A stretch of 64,000 bases of DNA. It comes from Streptomyces hokutonensis (GTDB lineage Bacteria; Actinomycetota; Actinomycetes; Streptomycetales; Streptomycetaceae). Made by a program: the position numbers and the translations under genes. The stretch lies in assembly GCF_000376565.1 (NCBI RefSeq), contig NZ_BARG01000038.1, forward strand, positions 287,348 to 351,347, given 5' to 3'. Shown in pieces: positions 15,374 through 23,644 of the stretch; position 1 is the first letter of the stretch; every line of letters begins with the position of its first letter. The notes under the pieces are model-generated. The model saw nothing but the letters and a program-made list of their open reading frames with translations. It ran no database searches and was not told the origin of the DNA.

Positions 15374-16498
15374 GTGCACGCTCCGGACACCACCGCCATC
15401 ACCCCCGAACCGGCCGACACGGCGCCGCATCGCACCCGGCGCTGGCTGCGCCCGGTGGTGATCACGGTCCTGCTCGCGCTGTTCACCACCGAACTGGTGC
15501 TCGGCTGGCCGTCGCTCGCCGCGGCGCTGTCACAGCTGCGCGCACCCCGCCTGAACTGGTTCGCCGTCGCGCTCGTCGCCGAAGTCGCCGCCATGGGCTG
15601 CTACGCGCGCATGCAGCGTCGGCTGCTGCGCTCGGCCGGGGTGATCGTGCCGATCCAGAAGCACGTCGCCCTGGCCTACGCCGCGCACTCGCTCAGCGTC
15701 ACACTGCCCGGCGGACCGGCCTTCTCCACCCACTTCAACTACCAGCAGATGCGCCGCTTCGGAGCCACCCCCGCCGTCGCCTCCTGGTGCATCGCGCTGT
15801 CCGGCATCCTCTCCGCGGCGGCCCTGGCCGTCGTCACCGCGATCTCCGCGATCGCCTCCGACGGCAGTCTGCAGTGGCACAGCCTCGTCACCCTCGGCCT
15901 GGCCGTCCTGCTGCTCACCGTCGGCATCCGGCGCATCACCCGGCACCCGGAGAAGGTCGAACCGGCCACCCGGGCCGCGCTCGCCAAGGTCAACAAGTTG
16001 CGGCACCTTCCCGAGACCCAGGGCCTCGACCGGATCCGCGGCTTCGTCGATCAACTCCGCACCGCCCGGCTGCAACCCCGGCACGCCGTCGCCGCCGCCG
16101 TCTTCGCCGTGCTCAACTGGCTGCTCGACGCGGGCTGTCTGTGGCTCTGCTTCCACGCCATAAGCGACACGCAGATCAGCAACGCCCAACTGCTGCTCGC
16201 CTTCTGCGCGGGCATGGCCGCCGGCACCCTCACGATCATCCCGGGCGGACTCGGCATCATCGACAGCGCGCTCGTCCTCGGCCTGGTCACGGGTGGCGTG
16301 GCGACCAGCACCGCCATCGCCACGGTCGTGCTCTACCGGATCATCAGCTTCGGGTTCATCATCGGCGTCGGCTGGATAACGTGGCTGGTCATCCGCCGCC
16401 ACAACCGCCGTGAGCCGGTCGTCCCGGTCGACGCCGACGGTGCCCAGGAGGACAGGGGTCCCCTGGGCACCGGCGCCGGTACGTCGGCGGGTCACTAG
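15374..16498 (+). CDS. YbhN/UPF0104-type (lysylphosphatidylglycerol synthase TM-like) membrane protein
   Basis: A 374-residue integral membrane protein of the AglD/MprF-flippase-like family (UPF0104). About eight membrane segments are visible. Family text includes AYAAHSLSVTLPGGPAFSTHFNYQQMRRFGA near residue 100 and FCAGMAAGTLTIIPGGLGIIDSALVLGL near residue 280, with the conserved PGG turns. Members are thought to move lipids or lipid-linked intermediates; no substrate can be named. GTG start. Its stop overlaps the stop of the convergent chitinase gene. Confidence 0.82.
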   Translation: MHAPDTTAITPEPADTAPHRTRRWLRPVVITVLLALFTTELVLGWPSLAAALSQLRAPRLNWFAVALVAEVAAMGCYARMQRRLLRSAGVIVPIQKHVALAYAAHSLSVTLPGGPAFSTHFNYQQMRRFGATPAVASWCIALSGILSAAALAVVTAISAIASDGSLQWHSLVTLGLAVLLLTVGIRRITRHPEKVEPATRAALAKVNKLRHLPETQGLDRIRGFVDQLRTARLQPRHAVAAAVFAVLNWLLDAGCLWLCFHAISDTQISNAQLLLAFCAGMAAGTLTIIPGGLGIIDSALVLGLVTGGVATSTAIATVVLYRIISFGFIIGVGWITWLVIRRHNRREPVVPVDADGAQEDRGPLGTGAGTSAGH

Positions 16499-18204
16499 CT
16501 GAGCGTGAAGTCGTCCGCGGTGACGTTGGACTGGCCGTACCAGCCGTGGACGTAGACGGTGACCGTTCCGCTGCTGCCGGTGGTGAAGGGGACCGACAGC
16601 TGGTTCCAGCTCGTGCTGTTGGACCAGGTGCTCGCGGAGGCGCCGCCGCTCACCCCGAGGTAGGCGTACGGTCCCTGGACCCAGGCGGTGAGTGTGTAGC
16701 TCTTGTTGGGGGACAGGGTGACGGTCTGGTCGCATTCGCCGGTGGCGCTGGAGCTCGGGGTGACCTGAAGGCTGTGGCTTCCGCTGTGTACGGGACTGGA
16801 GACCACCGCGCTGCCGCCCGTGCAGCTCCACGGGCTCAGACTTCCGGTCTCGAAGCCCGCGTTGGTCAGCGAGCCCCCGCCGCCGCCTCCGCCAGTGCTG
16901 CTGGTGACGGTGAGCGTGTACGTCGCGCTGTGGCTGCCCGTCGCGGCGGTGCCGGTGACGGTGATCGGGTAACTGCCCGCGGCCACGGACGAGCCGACCG
17001 TCGCCGTCAGTGTCGAACTGCCCCCGGACGTCACGGAGTTCGGGCTGAACGAGACACTGACACCGGAGGGTGCGCCGGAGGCGGTGAGACTGACGGACTC
17101 GGCGCTGCCGGAGGTGACGGCGGTGGAGACGGCCGAGGTCGCCGAACCGCCCTGGGCCACCGAGGCGGAGCCCGGTGACAGGGAGAGTGAGAAGTCGCTC
17201 GTGGTGCCTCCGCCGCCGCCCGTGCCCGTGCCCGTGTAGGGCACGAACGCGTCGGTGAACGCGAGGCTGTTCTGGCTGATCTGACTGCACGTGGGCAGGG
17301 AGTTGGCGTTGCCGCCGCACGCCTGGTCCCGAGTGATCGCCCAGAACGCCAGCCGGCCGACGCTGTTCTGCGCGGCGAAGCTCTCCACCGTCTGGGCGTC
17401 CGCCAGGGTGAAGGTGGAGCCGTCGTCGTTCTTGCCGATCATCGGGGTGATGCCGAGGTTGGCGTAGGTGTAGCCGGAGTCGACGGACTGCATCTGCGCC
17501 AGCGTGGCCTTGGCCGCGGAGACGGCGGCCTGCCCCATCTCGGTGCCGGTGCCCGCGTAGTAGTCCATGGCCATGATGTTGAGGACGTCGATCTTGATGC
17601 CCGCGGTCCTGGCGGCCTTGACGATGTTGACGCCGTCGCCGGTCAGCCCGCTCGTCAGCACCGGCAGGGTCATGGAGAACTTCAGGTTCGGGTTGGACGC
17701 CTTGAGGTCCTTCATCGCCTGCATCTGGCGGGCCACCGCGGCGGTGTCCGCGATGGCGGCGCCCTCGATGTCGAAGTCGAGCTGCGTGACGCCGTAGTCG
17801 TTGATGATGGCCTGGTATCCGGCGTCGATGCTGCTCTGCGTCGAGCACGTCCAGGCCAGCGGCTCGCCGCTCGCGCCGCCGGAGGAGATGATGACCGACG
17901 CGCCCTCGGACTTCGCCTTGGCGATCAGGGGGTCGGTGAAGGAGTCGTTGCCGATGGGGAGCGTGTCGCCCCAGATCTGGTTGCAGCCGACGCCGAGGAC
18001 GAAGGCCGCTGTGTACGCCTTGAGTTGGTGTCCGGTGATGGCGGTGTCGAGCAGTCCTTCCTGACTGTTCGACATGTCGACGTAGGGGGCCACGGAGTAG
18101 ACGCTGCTTCCCGCGGCGCTGCTCGCGGGGGCCAGGGCGACGGTGACGCCGGTGACCGAGAGCGCGAGGGTGCACACGGAGGCCGCGAGTCTTGCCAGGC
18201 GCAT
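16495..18204 (-). CDS. Secreted GH18 chitinase with Ig-like and C-terminal carbohydrate-binding domains
   Basis: A 569-residue exported enzyme. A Sec signal peptide (about 1-31, ending ASSAA) precedes a GH18 barrel with the catalytic motif LDFDIEG (Asp-x-Asp-x-Glu) at about residue 144-150 and MAMDYYAG further on. Next come a Gly-rich linker, an Ig-like module (SLSLSPGSASVAQGGSATSA), a second Gly linker, and a beta-sandwich carbohydrate-binding domain (LTNAGFETGSLSPWSC to the end). It hydrolyses chitin outside the cell. DasR-like boxes upstream fit induction by N-acetylglucosamine. Its stop codon is interlocked with that of the convergent YbhN gene in the palindrome CTAG. Confidence 0.9.
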   Translation of the reverse strand: MRLARLAASVCTLALSVTGVTVALAPASSAAGSSVYSVAPYVDMSNSQEGLLDTAITGHQLKAYTAAFVLGVGCNQIWGDTLPIGNDSFTDPLIAKAKSEGASVIISSGGASGEPLAWTCSTQSSIDAGYQAIINDYGVTQLDFDIEGAAIADTAAVARQMQAMKDLKASNPNLKFSMTLPVLTSGLTGDGVNIVKAARTAGIKIDVLNIMAMDYYAGTGTEMGQAAVSAAKATLAQMQSVDSGYTYANLGITPMIGKNDDGSTFTLADAQTVESFAAQNSVGRLAFWAITRDQACGGNANSLPTCSQISQNSLAFTDAFVPYTGTGTGGGGGTTSDFSLSLSPGSASVAQGGSATSAVSTAVTSGSAESVSLTASGAPSGVSVSFSPNSVTSGGSSTLTATVGSSVAAGSYPITVTGTAATGSHSATYTLTVTSSTGGGGGGGSLTNAGFETGSLSPWSCTGGSAVVSSPVHSGSHSLQVTPSSSATGECDQTVTLSPNKSYTLTAWVQGPYAYLGVSGGASASTWSNSTSWNQLSVPFTTGSSGTVTVYVHGWYGQSNVTADDFTLS

Positions 18205-18268
18205 GACAGATCCCCTTTCGGGGGTGCCTATGGGGAGGGGGAGTTGTGGGGGGTGGAGCGCGAAAGGC

Positions 18269-18320
18269 TTTGGTATATACCAAACAACTCTCCGAGTCCT
18301 CCGTCAAGAGGACTAGACCA
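18269..18320. promoter_or_regulatory. DasR-like boxes upstream of the first chitinase
   Basis: TTTGGTATATACCAAA (18269-18284) is a perfect 16-bp palindrome whose core TGGTATATACCA differs at two positions from the known chitinase/DasR box TGGTCTAGACCA. AGGACTAGACCA (18309-18320) is a second, weaker copy. They lie 65-117 bases before the chitinase start. Confidence 0.55.
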
Positions 18321-18346
18321 ACTGACTCCCCTCTCCTCCGCCCGGC

Positions 18347-19369
18347 TCAGGCCGGCTTCGCCGCGCGGGCGACCAGGTCCAGCGCGATGTCCGTGATCAT
18401 GTCCTCCTGGCCGCCGACCATCGCCCGCCGCCCGGCCTCGACCAGGATGCTGCGCGTGTCCAGTCCGTAGCGGGCGGCGGCCGTCTCGGCGTGGCGCAGG
18501 AAGCTGGAGTACACGCCCGCGTACCCGAGGCTGAGGGTCTCGCGGTCCACCCTCACCTCGCGGTCCTGCAGCGGTCGTACGAGATCGTCGGCCGCGTCCA
18601 TCAGCGGGAACAGGTCGCAGCCGTGCTTCCACCCCATCAGGTCGGCGACCGCCACGAACGCTTCCAGCGGGCAGTTGCCCGCGCCCGCGCCCTGGCCCGC
18701 GAGGGAGGCGTCGACGCGGATCGCGCCGCCCTCGACCGCGACGACCGTGTTGGCCACGCCCAGCGCGAGATTGTGGTGGGCGTGGATCCCCAACTCGGTC
18801 TCCGGGGCGAGGACTTCGCGGTACGCGCGGAAGCGGTCCCGTACCCCGTCCATCGTCAACCGGCCGCCGGAGTCCGTGACGTACACGCAGTGGGCGCCGT
18901 AGGACTCCATCAGCTTGGCCTGGCGGGCGAGTTCGGCCGGCTCGGCCATGTGGGACATCATCAGGAACCCGGCCACGTCCATACCCAACTCCCGCGCGGC
19001 GGCGATGTGTTGGGCGGAGATGTCGGCCTCGGTGCAGTGCGTGGCGACCCGTACCGAGCGGATGCCCAGGGCGTGGGCCTGCTTGAGGTCGTGGACGGTT
19101 CCGATGCCCGGCAGGAGGAGGGTTGTCGGGACCGCCTGCCGTACGGCGTCGGTGACGGCCTCGATCCACTCCCAGTCGGTGTGCGCGCCGACGCCGTAGT
19201 TGATGCTGGAGCCCGACAGTCCGTCGCCGTGGGCGATCTCGATGGCGGCCACTCCGGCCGCGTCCAGGGCGGCCGCGATCGCGCGGGCCTGGTCGACGGT
19301 GTAGCGGTGGCGCACGGCGTGCATGCCGTCCCGCAGGGTGACGTCCTGGACGTAGAGGGACGGGGTCAC
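18347..19369 (-). CDS. dmpG: 4-hydroxy-2-oxovalerate aldolase
   Basis: A 340-residue class II aldolase of the DmpG/BphI/MhpE family that splits 4-hydroxy-2-oxovalerate into pyruvate and acetaldehyde. DVTLRDGMHAVRH at residues 9-21 supplies the metal and catalytic Asp, Arg and His; HAHHNLALGVANT carries metal-binding histidines near residue 200; the C-terminal communication domain has ILVEAGRRAMVGGQEDMI. It overlaps the dehydrogenase gene by 4 bp. In the family the aldolase and dehydrogenase form a complex that channels acetaldehyde. Confidence 0.93.
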   Translation of the reverse strand: MTPSLYVQDVTLRDGMHAVRHRYTVDQARAIAAALDAAGVAAIEIAHGDGLSGSSINYGVGAHTDWEWIEAVTDAVRQAVPTTLLLPGIGTVHDLKQAHALGIRSVRVATHCTEADISAQHIAAARELGMDVAGFLMMSHMAEPAELARQAKLMESYGAHCVYVTDSGGRLTMDGVRDRFRAYREVLAPETELGIHAHHNLALGVANTVVAVEGGAIRVDASLAGQGAGAGNCPLEAFVAVADLMGWKHGCDLFPLMDAADDLVRPLQDREVRVDRETLSLGYAGVYSSFLRHAETAAARYGLDTRSILVEAGRRAMVGGQEDMITDIALDLVARAAKPA

Positions 19370-20301
19370 TTGGCTGTCTCCTTGGCAGTGCGGGCGGCCA
19401 TGCGTTCCGCGGTGCGCAGGGCGGCCGAGGTCATGATGTCGAGGTTTCCGGCGTAGGCGGGGAGGTAGTGGGCGGCACCCTCGACCTCCAGGAACACCGA
19501 GACCTTGAGCAGCTCGCCCGCGCCCGGCGCGAGGGTGCGCAGCGGGTCGTCGGCCGCCACCTTGTCGTACTGCACCTGCTGCTTGAGGCGGTAGCCGGGC
19601 ACGTACGCCTGGACGCGGCCGACCATCTCCTCGACGGACGCGGTGACCGCCTCGGTCGCGCAGTCGGAGACCAGGCAGTGCACGGTGTCCCGCATGATCA
19701 GCGGGGGTTCCGCGGGGTTGAGGACGATGATCGCCTTGCCGCGTGCGGCGCCGCCGACCGCCTCGATGGCCTGGGAGGTGGTCTCGGTGAACTCGTCGAT
19801 GTTCGCGCGGGTGCCGGGGCCGGCGGAGCGGGAGGCGATGGACGCGACGATCTCGCCGTAGTGGACCGGTGACACGGCGCCCACGGCGGCGACGATCGGG
19901 ATCGTGGCCTGGCCGCCGCAGGTGACCATGTTGACGTTCGGGGCGTCGAGGTGGGCCTCGCCGTTGACCGGCGGGACGACGTACGGGCCGATGGCGGCCG
20001 GGGTGAGGTCGACGAGGGCGCGGCCCAGGGGCCGTAGGACCTCTTCGTGGTGGCGGTGGGCGCCTGCCGAGGTGGCGTCGAAGACGAGGTCCACGTCGGC
20101 GAACTCGTCCAGTTTGACGAGTCCTTCGACGCCCTCGTGGGTGGTGGCGACCTTGAGGCGGCGGGCGCGGGCCAGGCCGTCGGAGTCCGGGTCGATGCCG
20201 GCCAGTGCGGCGATCTCCAGGGTCTCGGAGAGGCGCAGGACCTTGATCAGGAGGTCGGTGCCTATGTTGCCTGAGCCGATGATGGCGACCTTGGTCGTCA
20301 C
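19366..20301 (-). CDS. dmpF: Acetaldehyde dehydrogenase (acylating)
   Basis: A 311-residue CoA-acylating aldehyde dehydrogenase that turns acetaldehyde, NAD and CoA into acetyl-CoA. The NAD-binding start TKVAIIGSGNIGTDLL is typical, and NMVTCGGQATIPIV at about residue 125-138 contains the catalytic cysteine. The GTG at 20301 is the real start even though the frame is open far upstream; it overlaps the hydratase stop by 4 bp (GTGA). It is the middle gene of a three-gene coupled operon. Confidence 0.93.
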   Translation of the reverse strand: MTTKVAIIGSGNIGTDLLIKVLRLSETLEIAALAGIDPDSDGLARARRLKVATTHEGVEGLVKLDEFADVDLVFDATSAGAHRHHEEVLRPLGRALVDLTPAAIGPYVVPPVNGEAHLDAPNVNMVTCGGQATIPIVAAVGAVSPVHYGEIVASIASRSAGPGTRANIDEFTETTSQAIEAVGGAARGKAIIVLNPAEPPLIMRDTVHCLVSDCATEAVTASVEEMVGRVQAYVPGYRLKQQVQYDKVAADDPLRTLAPGAGELLKVSVFLEVEGAAHYLPAYAGNLDIMTSAALRTAERMAARTAKETAK

Positions 20302-21131
20302 TTGCCGTTCCCTTCCGTGGCGAAGCGGACCCGTACCGAGCCCAGGTCCGAGATGTGCGCCTCGAAGGTGTCTCCGGGCGCGGCCGGGGTCATCGGGCCG
20401 AGGGCGCCGGTCAGCACGAGGTCGCCCGCGCGCAGCGGGTCGCCCCGCTCGGCGAGGGCCGAGGCCAGCCAGACCGCCGCGGTGAGAGGGCTGCCGAGAC
20501 AGTCGGCGCCGGTGCCCTCGGAGACGGTCTCGCCGTCCCTGCTCATGGTCATCGTGACCGCGCGCAGGTCCACGGCGGTCAGCGGTACGGGCGTGCCGCC
20601 CAGGACGTACAGACCGCAGGAGGCGTTGTCGGCGACGGTGTCGACGAGGGAGATCTCCCAGTTCCGCACCCGGCTGTCGACGATCTCCAGCGCGGGCAGC
20701 GCGAAGTCCACCGCGCGCAGCACGTCGACGATCGTGCACTCGGGATGCGGCAGGTCCCGGCCGAGGACCAGCGCGACCTCCGCCTCCACCTTCGGCTGGA
20801 GCAGCCGGCCCACGGGCACCTCGCCGCCGTCCGGCACCGCCATGTCGGCGAACAGCGCCCCGAAGTCCGGCCGGTCCACGCCGAGTTGGCGCTGTACGGC
20901 GGGCGAGGTTAGGCCGATCTTGCGGCCGACGATACGGCGGCCGGCGTCCAGACCGCGCCGGACGTTCAGCTGCTGCACGGCGTAGGCGGTCTCCAGGCCG
21001 CCTACGTCGAGCAGATCGCGTACGGGCGGACAGGCGACCCCGGTACGGGTGGCCTCCGCCAGCACGTCGGCCGCCTTGACCACGGCCGGGGACACGGCGT
21101 CCGGACGGGCGCCGTCGGGCACGGTGGGCAC
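20298..21131 (-). CDS. mhpD: 2-keto-4-pentenoate hydratase
   Basis: A 277-residue hydratase of the MhpD/DmpE type, adding water to 2-hydroxypenta-2,4-dienoate to give 4-hydroxy-2-oxovalerate. Typical stretches are AYAVQQLNVRRGLDAGRRIVGRKIGLTS, QPKVEAEVALVLGRDL with the metal-binding glutamates, and LEIVDSRVRNW. It is the first gene of the operon, followed with 4-bp overlaps by the dehydrogenase and aldolase. Together the three finish meta-cleavage degradation of aromatic (or steroid ring) compounds. The ring-cleavage genes are not in this window. Confidence 0.9.
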   Translation of the reverse strand: MPTVPDGARPDAVSPAVVKAADVLAEATRTGVACPPVRDLLDVGGLETAYAVQQLNVRRGLDAGRRIVGRKIGLTSPAVQRQLGVDRPDFGALFADMAVPDGGEVPVGRLLQPKVEAEVALVLGRDLPHPECTIVDVLRAVDFALPALEIVDSRVRNWEISLVDTVADNASCGLYVLGGTPVPLTAVDLRAVTMTMSRDGETVSEGTGADCLGSPLTAAVWLASALAERGDPLRAGDLVLTGALGPMTPAAPGDTFEAHISDLGSVRVRFATEGNGK

Positions 21132-21202
21132 GGGTTACCTCCTGGGAGAGCAGTGCGGGTACACCCCTCGGTATAGACAGCATCCCCTCCAAGGGACAAT
21201 CT

Positions 21203-21223
21203 TTGTTCCGTGACACGGAACAA
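21203..21223. promoter_or_regulatory. Perfect 21-bp IclR operator candidate over the regulator start
   Basis: Arms TTGTTCCGTG and CACGGAACAA are perfectly complementary around one central A. The palindrome covers the proposed GTG start of the IclR gene (21210) and lies 72 bases upstream of the divergent hydratase start. Its length and symmetry fit an IclR dimer site. Confidence 0.65.
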
Positions 21224-21980
21224 CGCGGGCGGCAGCATGCTGGAGAAGGCCGCGCTCATCCTCGACTGCTTCAGTCCGAGCGGCGGACCGTACCGCCTGT
21301 CGGAACTTTCGGAGCGCACCGGACTGCCCAAGCCCACCGTCCACCGGCTGGCCGCCGACCTCGTCGGGCTGGGCTGGCTGGAGCGCTCGGGGCCGCGCTA
21401 TCTGCTGGGCGCGAAGCTGTTCGAGCTGGGCTCGCTCGTGCCGCACCGGCGCGATCTGCGCGAGACGGCCCTGCCCTTCCTCCAGGACCTGTTCGAGGCC
21501 ACCCGCGAGACCATCCACCTCGGCGTCCGCGAGGGCATGGAGGTGGTCTACCTGGAACGCATCCACGGCCACGAGGCCCTGCGACTGCCCTCCCGCATCG
21601 GCGGCAGCCTTCCCCTGACCTGCACGGCGGTCGGCAAGGCCCTACTGGCCTTCTCCGGCGCCGAGTTGACGGAGGAGGTGCTGTCCCTACCGTTGCCGAG
21701 CCTCACCCCGCACTCGATCACCGATCCGGCCCGGCTGCGCACGGCCCTGGAGAAGATCCAGGTCTCCGGCCTCGCCTACGAGGAGCAGGAGGCGGCCTCG
21801 GGCGTGAGCTGCATCGCGGCCCCGGTGTTCGCCGGCGACAATGCGGTCGCCGCCCTCTCGGTCGCCGTACCGCGCACCCGCTTCCGGCCCGCCCAACTCG
21901 CCCCGGCGGTACGGACGGCGGCGCTCGGACTGTCCAGGGTGCTCAGGGGCGCAGGTGGCCCACGGTCTCCACTGTCCTAG
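21210..21980 (+). CDS. IclR-family regulator of the meta-cleavage operon
   Basis: A 256-residue IclR-type regulator. The winged helix spans KAALILDCFSPSGGPYRLSELSERTGLPKPTVHRLAADLVGLGWLE; the effector domain has IHLGVREGMEVVYLERIHGHEALRLPSRIG and ends in AALSVAVPRTRF. It is divergent from the hydratase-dehydrogenase-aldolase operon, which it probably controls through the palindrome at 21203-21223. Two starts are possible: GTG at 21210, inside the palindrome, or ATG at 21237, just before the conserved text. Neither has a strong ribosome binding site. Confidence 0.9.
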   Translation: MTRNNAGGSMLEKAALILDCFSPSGGPYRLSELSERTGLPKPTVHRLAADLVGLGWLERSGPRYLLGAKLFELGSLVPHRRDLRETALPFLQDLFEATRETIHLGVREGMEVVYLERIHGHEALRLPSRIGGSLPLTCTAVGKALLAFSGAELTEEVLSLPLPSLTPHSITDPARLRTALEKIQVSGLAYEEQEAASGVSCIAAPVFAGDNAVAALSVAVPRTRFRPAQLAPAVRTAALGLSRVLRGAGGPRSPLS

Positions 21981-22045
21981 CGGCGAACCCGACCGTACAC
22001 TGACAAGTCACGGTAACGGGGGCGTTGTTGAGCGGGGGGAGAACC

Positions 22046-23629
22046 ATGTCCGGGGACCAGTACGGCGGTTATCAGGGATACCAGGGAAATCAGGGGTATC
22101 AGGGCTTCGCCGTCCCACCCATGCCCACCTCACCTCCACCCGCGCCGCCGGACCGACTCAGATCCGTCGCGGTCGGCCTCCTCAACCTCAGTGGCCTCGG
22201 CCTCGGTTACGCGCTGACGCGCCGCTGGCTGCTGATGGCCGTGTGCTGGGTCGCGACCGTCGTCCTGCTGCTGGTGGCGCTGCCCGCCGACCCTGACGGC
22301 GTCTCGGGCCCGCTCGTCGTGCTGTACGTCGTGTTCCTCGTGTTCGCCGCCGTCCACGGCGCGTTGGTCGGTCTGCGCACCCGGCTGGCCTGGCCCGCGG
22401 CCGCACCGATCGCCATCGTGCTGGGCCTGGTGCTGCTCGCCGTACCCGCCGGGGGAGTCGTGCTCTACGACAACGCCCGTGACGAGGCGACCCAGCAGAT
22501 GCTCCTCGACCGGCTGGAGAAGGCCGACCAACTCGTGGCGGACAGCGGGAGGTTGTCGTTCTCCGCGGCCGAGCCCCACTACCGTCAGGCGCTGGCGGTG
22601 TACGACAACCTCACCACCGCGCACTCCGGTTCGCGGGCCGCAGGCAAGGTCCCCGACCGGCTGAAGACGTTCTACACGACGGTCGCCGGGGCCTATGCGC
22701 AGAAGAACTACTGTGACGCGATACCCCAGTTGAAGTATCTGCGGACCGTCCCCGGCACCATCGGCAAGAAGCAGCTGGGCACTCTGACCACCTGGCCGGA
22801 CGACCGGCTGGCCACCTCCCTCTACGAATGCGCCTCCGCCTCGCTGGCCACGCAGAGCGCCGACTGGCCGACGAACTTCGGGGATCTGCTGTCCACGTTC
22901 CCGCAGTCGTCCCAGGCGGGCCAGGTCGAACCGGCCGTCAAGTCGGCCGTCACCAAGGCGGCGCAGGGCGTAGGCGGCAGCCAACCGTGTGCGGCCGTCG
23001 AGCAGTTGAAGAGCCTCTCCTCCCAGATCGGGACCCTGGAGGGCGGACAGGCGGGCGTGGCCGACGAGCTGAGCGCCGACGCATCGCGGGCCGACGGCCA
23101 GGCCGGCGCCGGGGCCTATCAGTGCGGTGTCTCGCAGTACAAGTCGGGTGACTTCGACTCGGCGCTCTCCACGATGAACGACTTCGTGAAGAACAACACG
23201 CACGACAAGAACCGGGCCCGCGCCAAGAAGATCGCGATCGCCGCCGAGGTGGCCCAGACGGTCCCCGCCGCGGGCAAGAAGCTGCCGACGATGGCGTCCG
23301 GCGGCAGCATCTCCGTCACGGTCAAGAACGACAGCCCCGACGACATCACCGTCCTGTATACCGGACCGGTCACCGGCAGCTTCACGCTCAAGGCCTGCGG
23401 CAGCTGCACGACGTACTCCCTGTCCACCACCCTGCTGTCCGGGTTCAAGCCGTGCAGCGGCGGCAAGAACTACCCGCAGAAGACGATCAGTCTGCCGACC
23501 GGCACCACGTACTTCGTGCACCGGCCGGACAGTTCGACCGCGAGCCCGGCCTCGGACACGGCCAAGCTCAGGTCGGGCTACATCTACACGGAGTGCGCCT
23601 ACGCCACGGGGTCCTTCGGCACCGGCTGA
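22046..23629 (+). CDS. Unknown membrane protein with TPR-like, cysteine-containing outer domain
   Basis: A 527-residue protein I do not recognise. It opens with a tandem YQG repeat (about residues 5-19) and a proline-rich stretch, then about four membrane helices (residues 40-140). The remaining 380 residues look extracytoplasmic: helical repeats (FSAAEPHYRQALAVYDNL, YCDAIPQLKYLRTVPG, YQCGVSQYKSGDFDSALSTM) resembling tetratricopeptides, followed by a beta-rich end (SISVTVKNDSPDDITVLYTG). About nine cysteines are spread over the outer part, suggesting disulfides. The ATG at 22046 follows GGGGGGAG. It stands alone between the IclR and Lrp genes. Confidence 0.75.
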   Translation: MSGDQYGGYQGYQGNQGYQGFAVPPMPTSPPPAPPDRLRSVAVGLLNLSGLGLGYALTRRWLLMAVCWVATVVLLLVALPADPDGVSGPLVVLYVVFLVFAAVHGALVGLRTRLAWPAAAPIAIVLGLVLLAVPAGGVVLYDNARDEATQQMLLDRLEKADQLVADSGRLSFSAAEPHYRQALAVYDNLTTAHSGSRAAGKVPDRLKTFYTTVAGAYAQKNYCDAIPQLKYLRTVPGTIGKKQLGTLTTWPDDRLATSLYECASASLATQSADWPTNFGDLLSTFPQSSQAGQVEPAVKSAVTKAAQGVGGSQPCAAVEQLKSLSSQIGTLEGGQAGVADELSADASRADGQAGAGAYQCGVSQYKSGDFDSALSTMNDFVKNNTHDKNRARAKKIAIAAEVAQTVPAAGKKLPTMASGGSISVTVKNDSPDDITVLYTGPVTGSFTLKACGSCTTYSLSTTLLSGFKPCSGGKNYPQKTISLPTGTTYFVHRPDSSTASPASDTAKLRSGYIYTECAYATGSFGTG

Positions 23630-23644
23630 CGCGCGAGGGTCCGC

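Noticed and set aside
15530..18307. 925-codon open frame on the minus strand across the YbhN-type gene and the chitinase
   Set aside because: It reads the chitinase out of frame and the YbhN gene in antisense; Arg/His/Gly-rich, with no domains.
20302..21216. Possible N-terminal extension of the acetaldehyde dehydrogenase
   Set aside because: The upstream part of that frame is an out-of-frame reading of the hydratase gene; family homology starts exactly at the GTG at 20301, which overlaps the hydratase stop.
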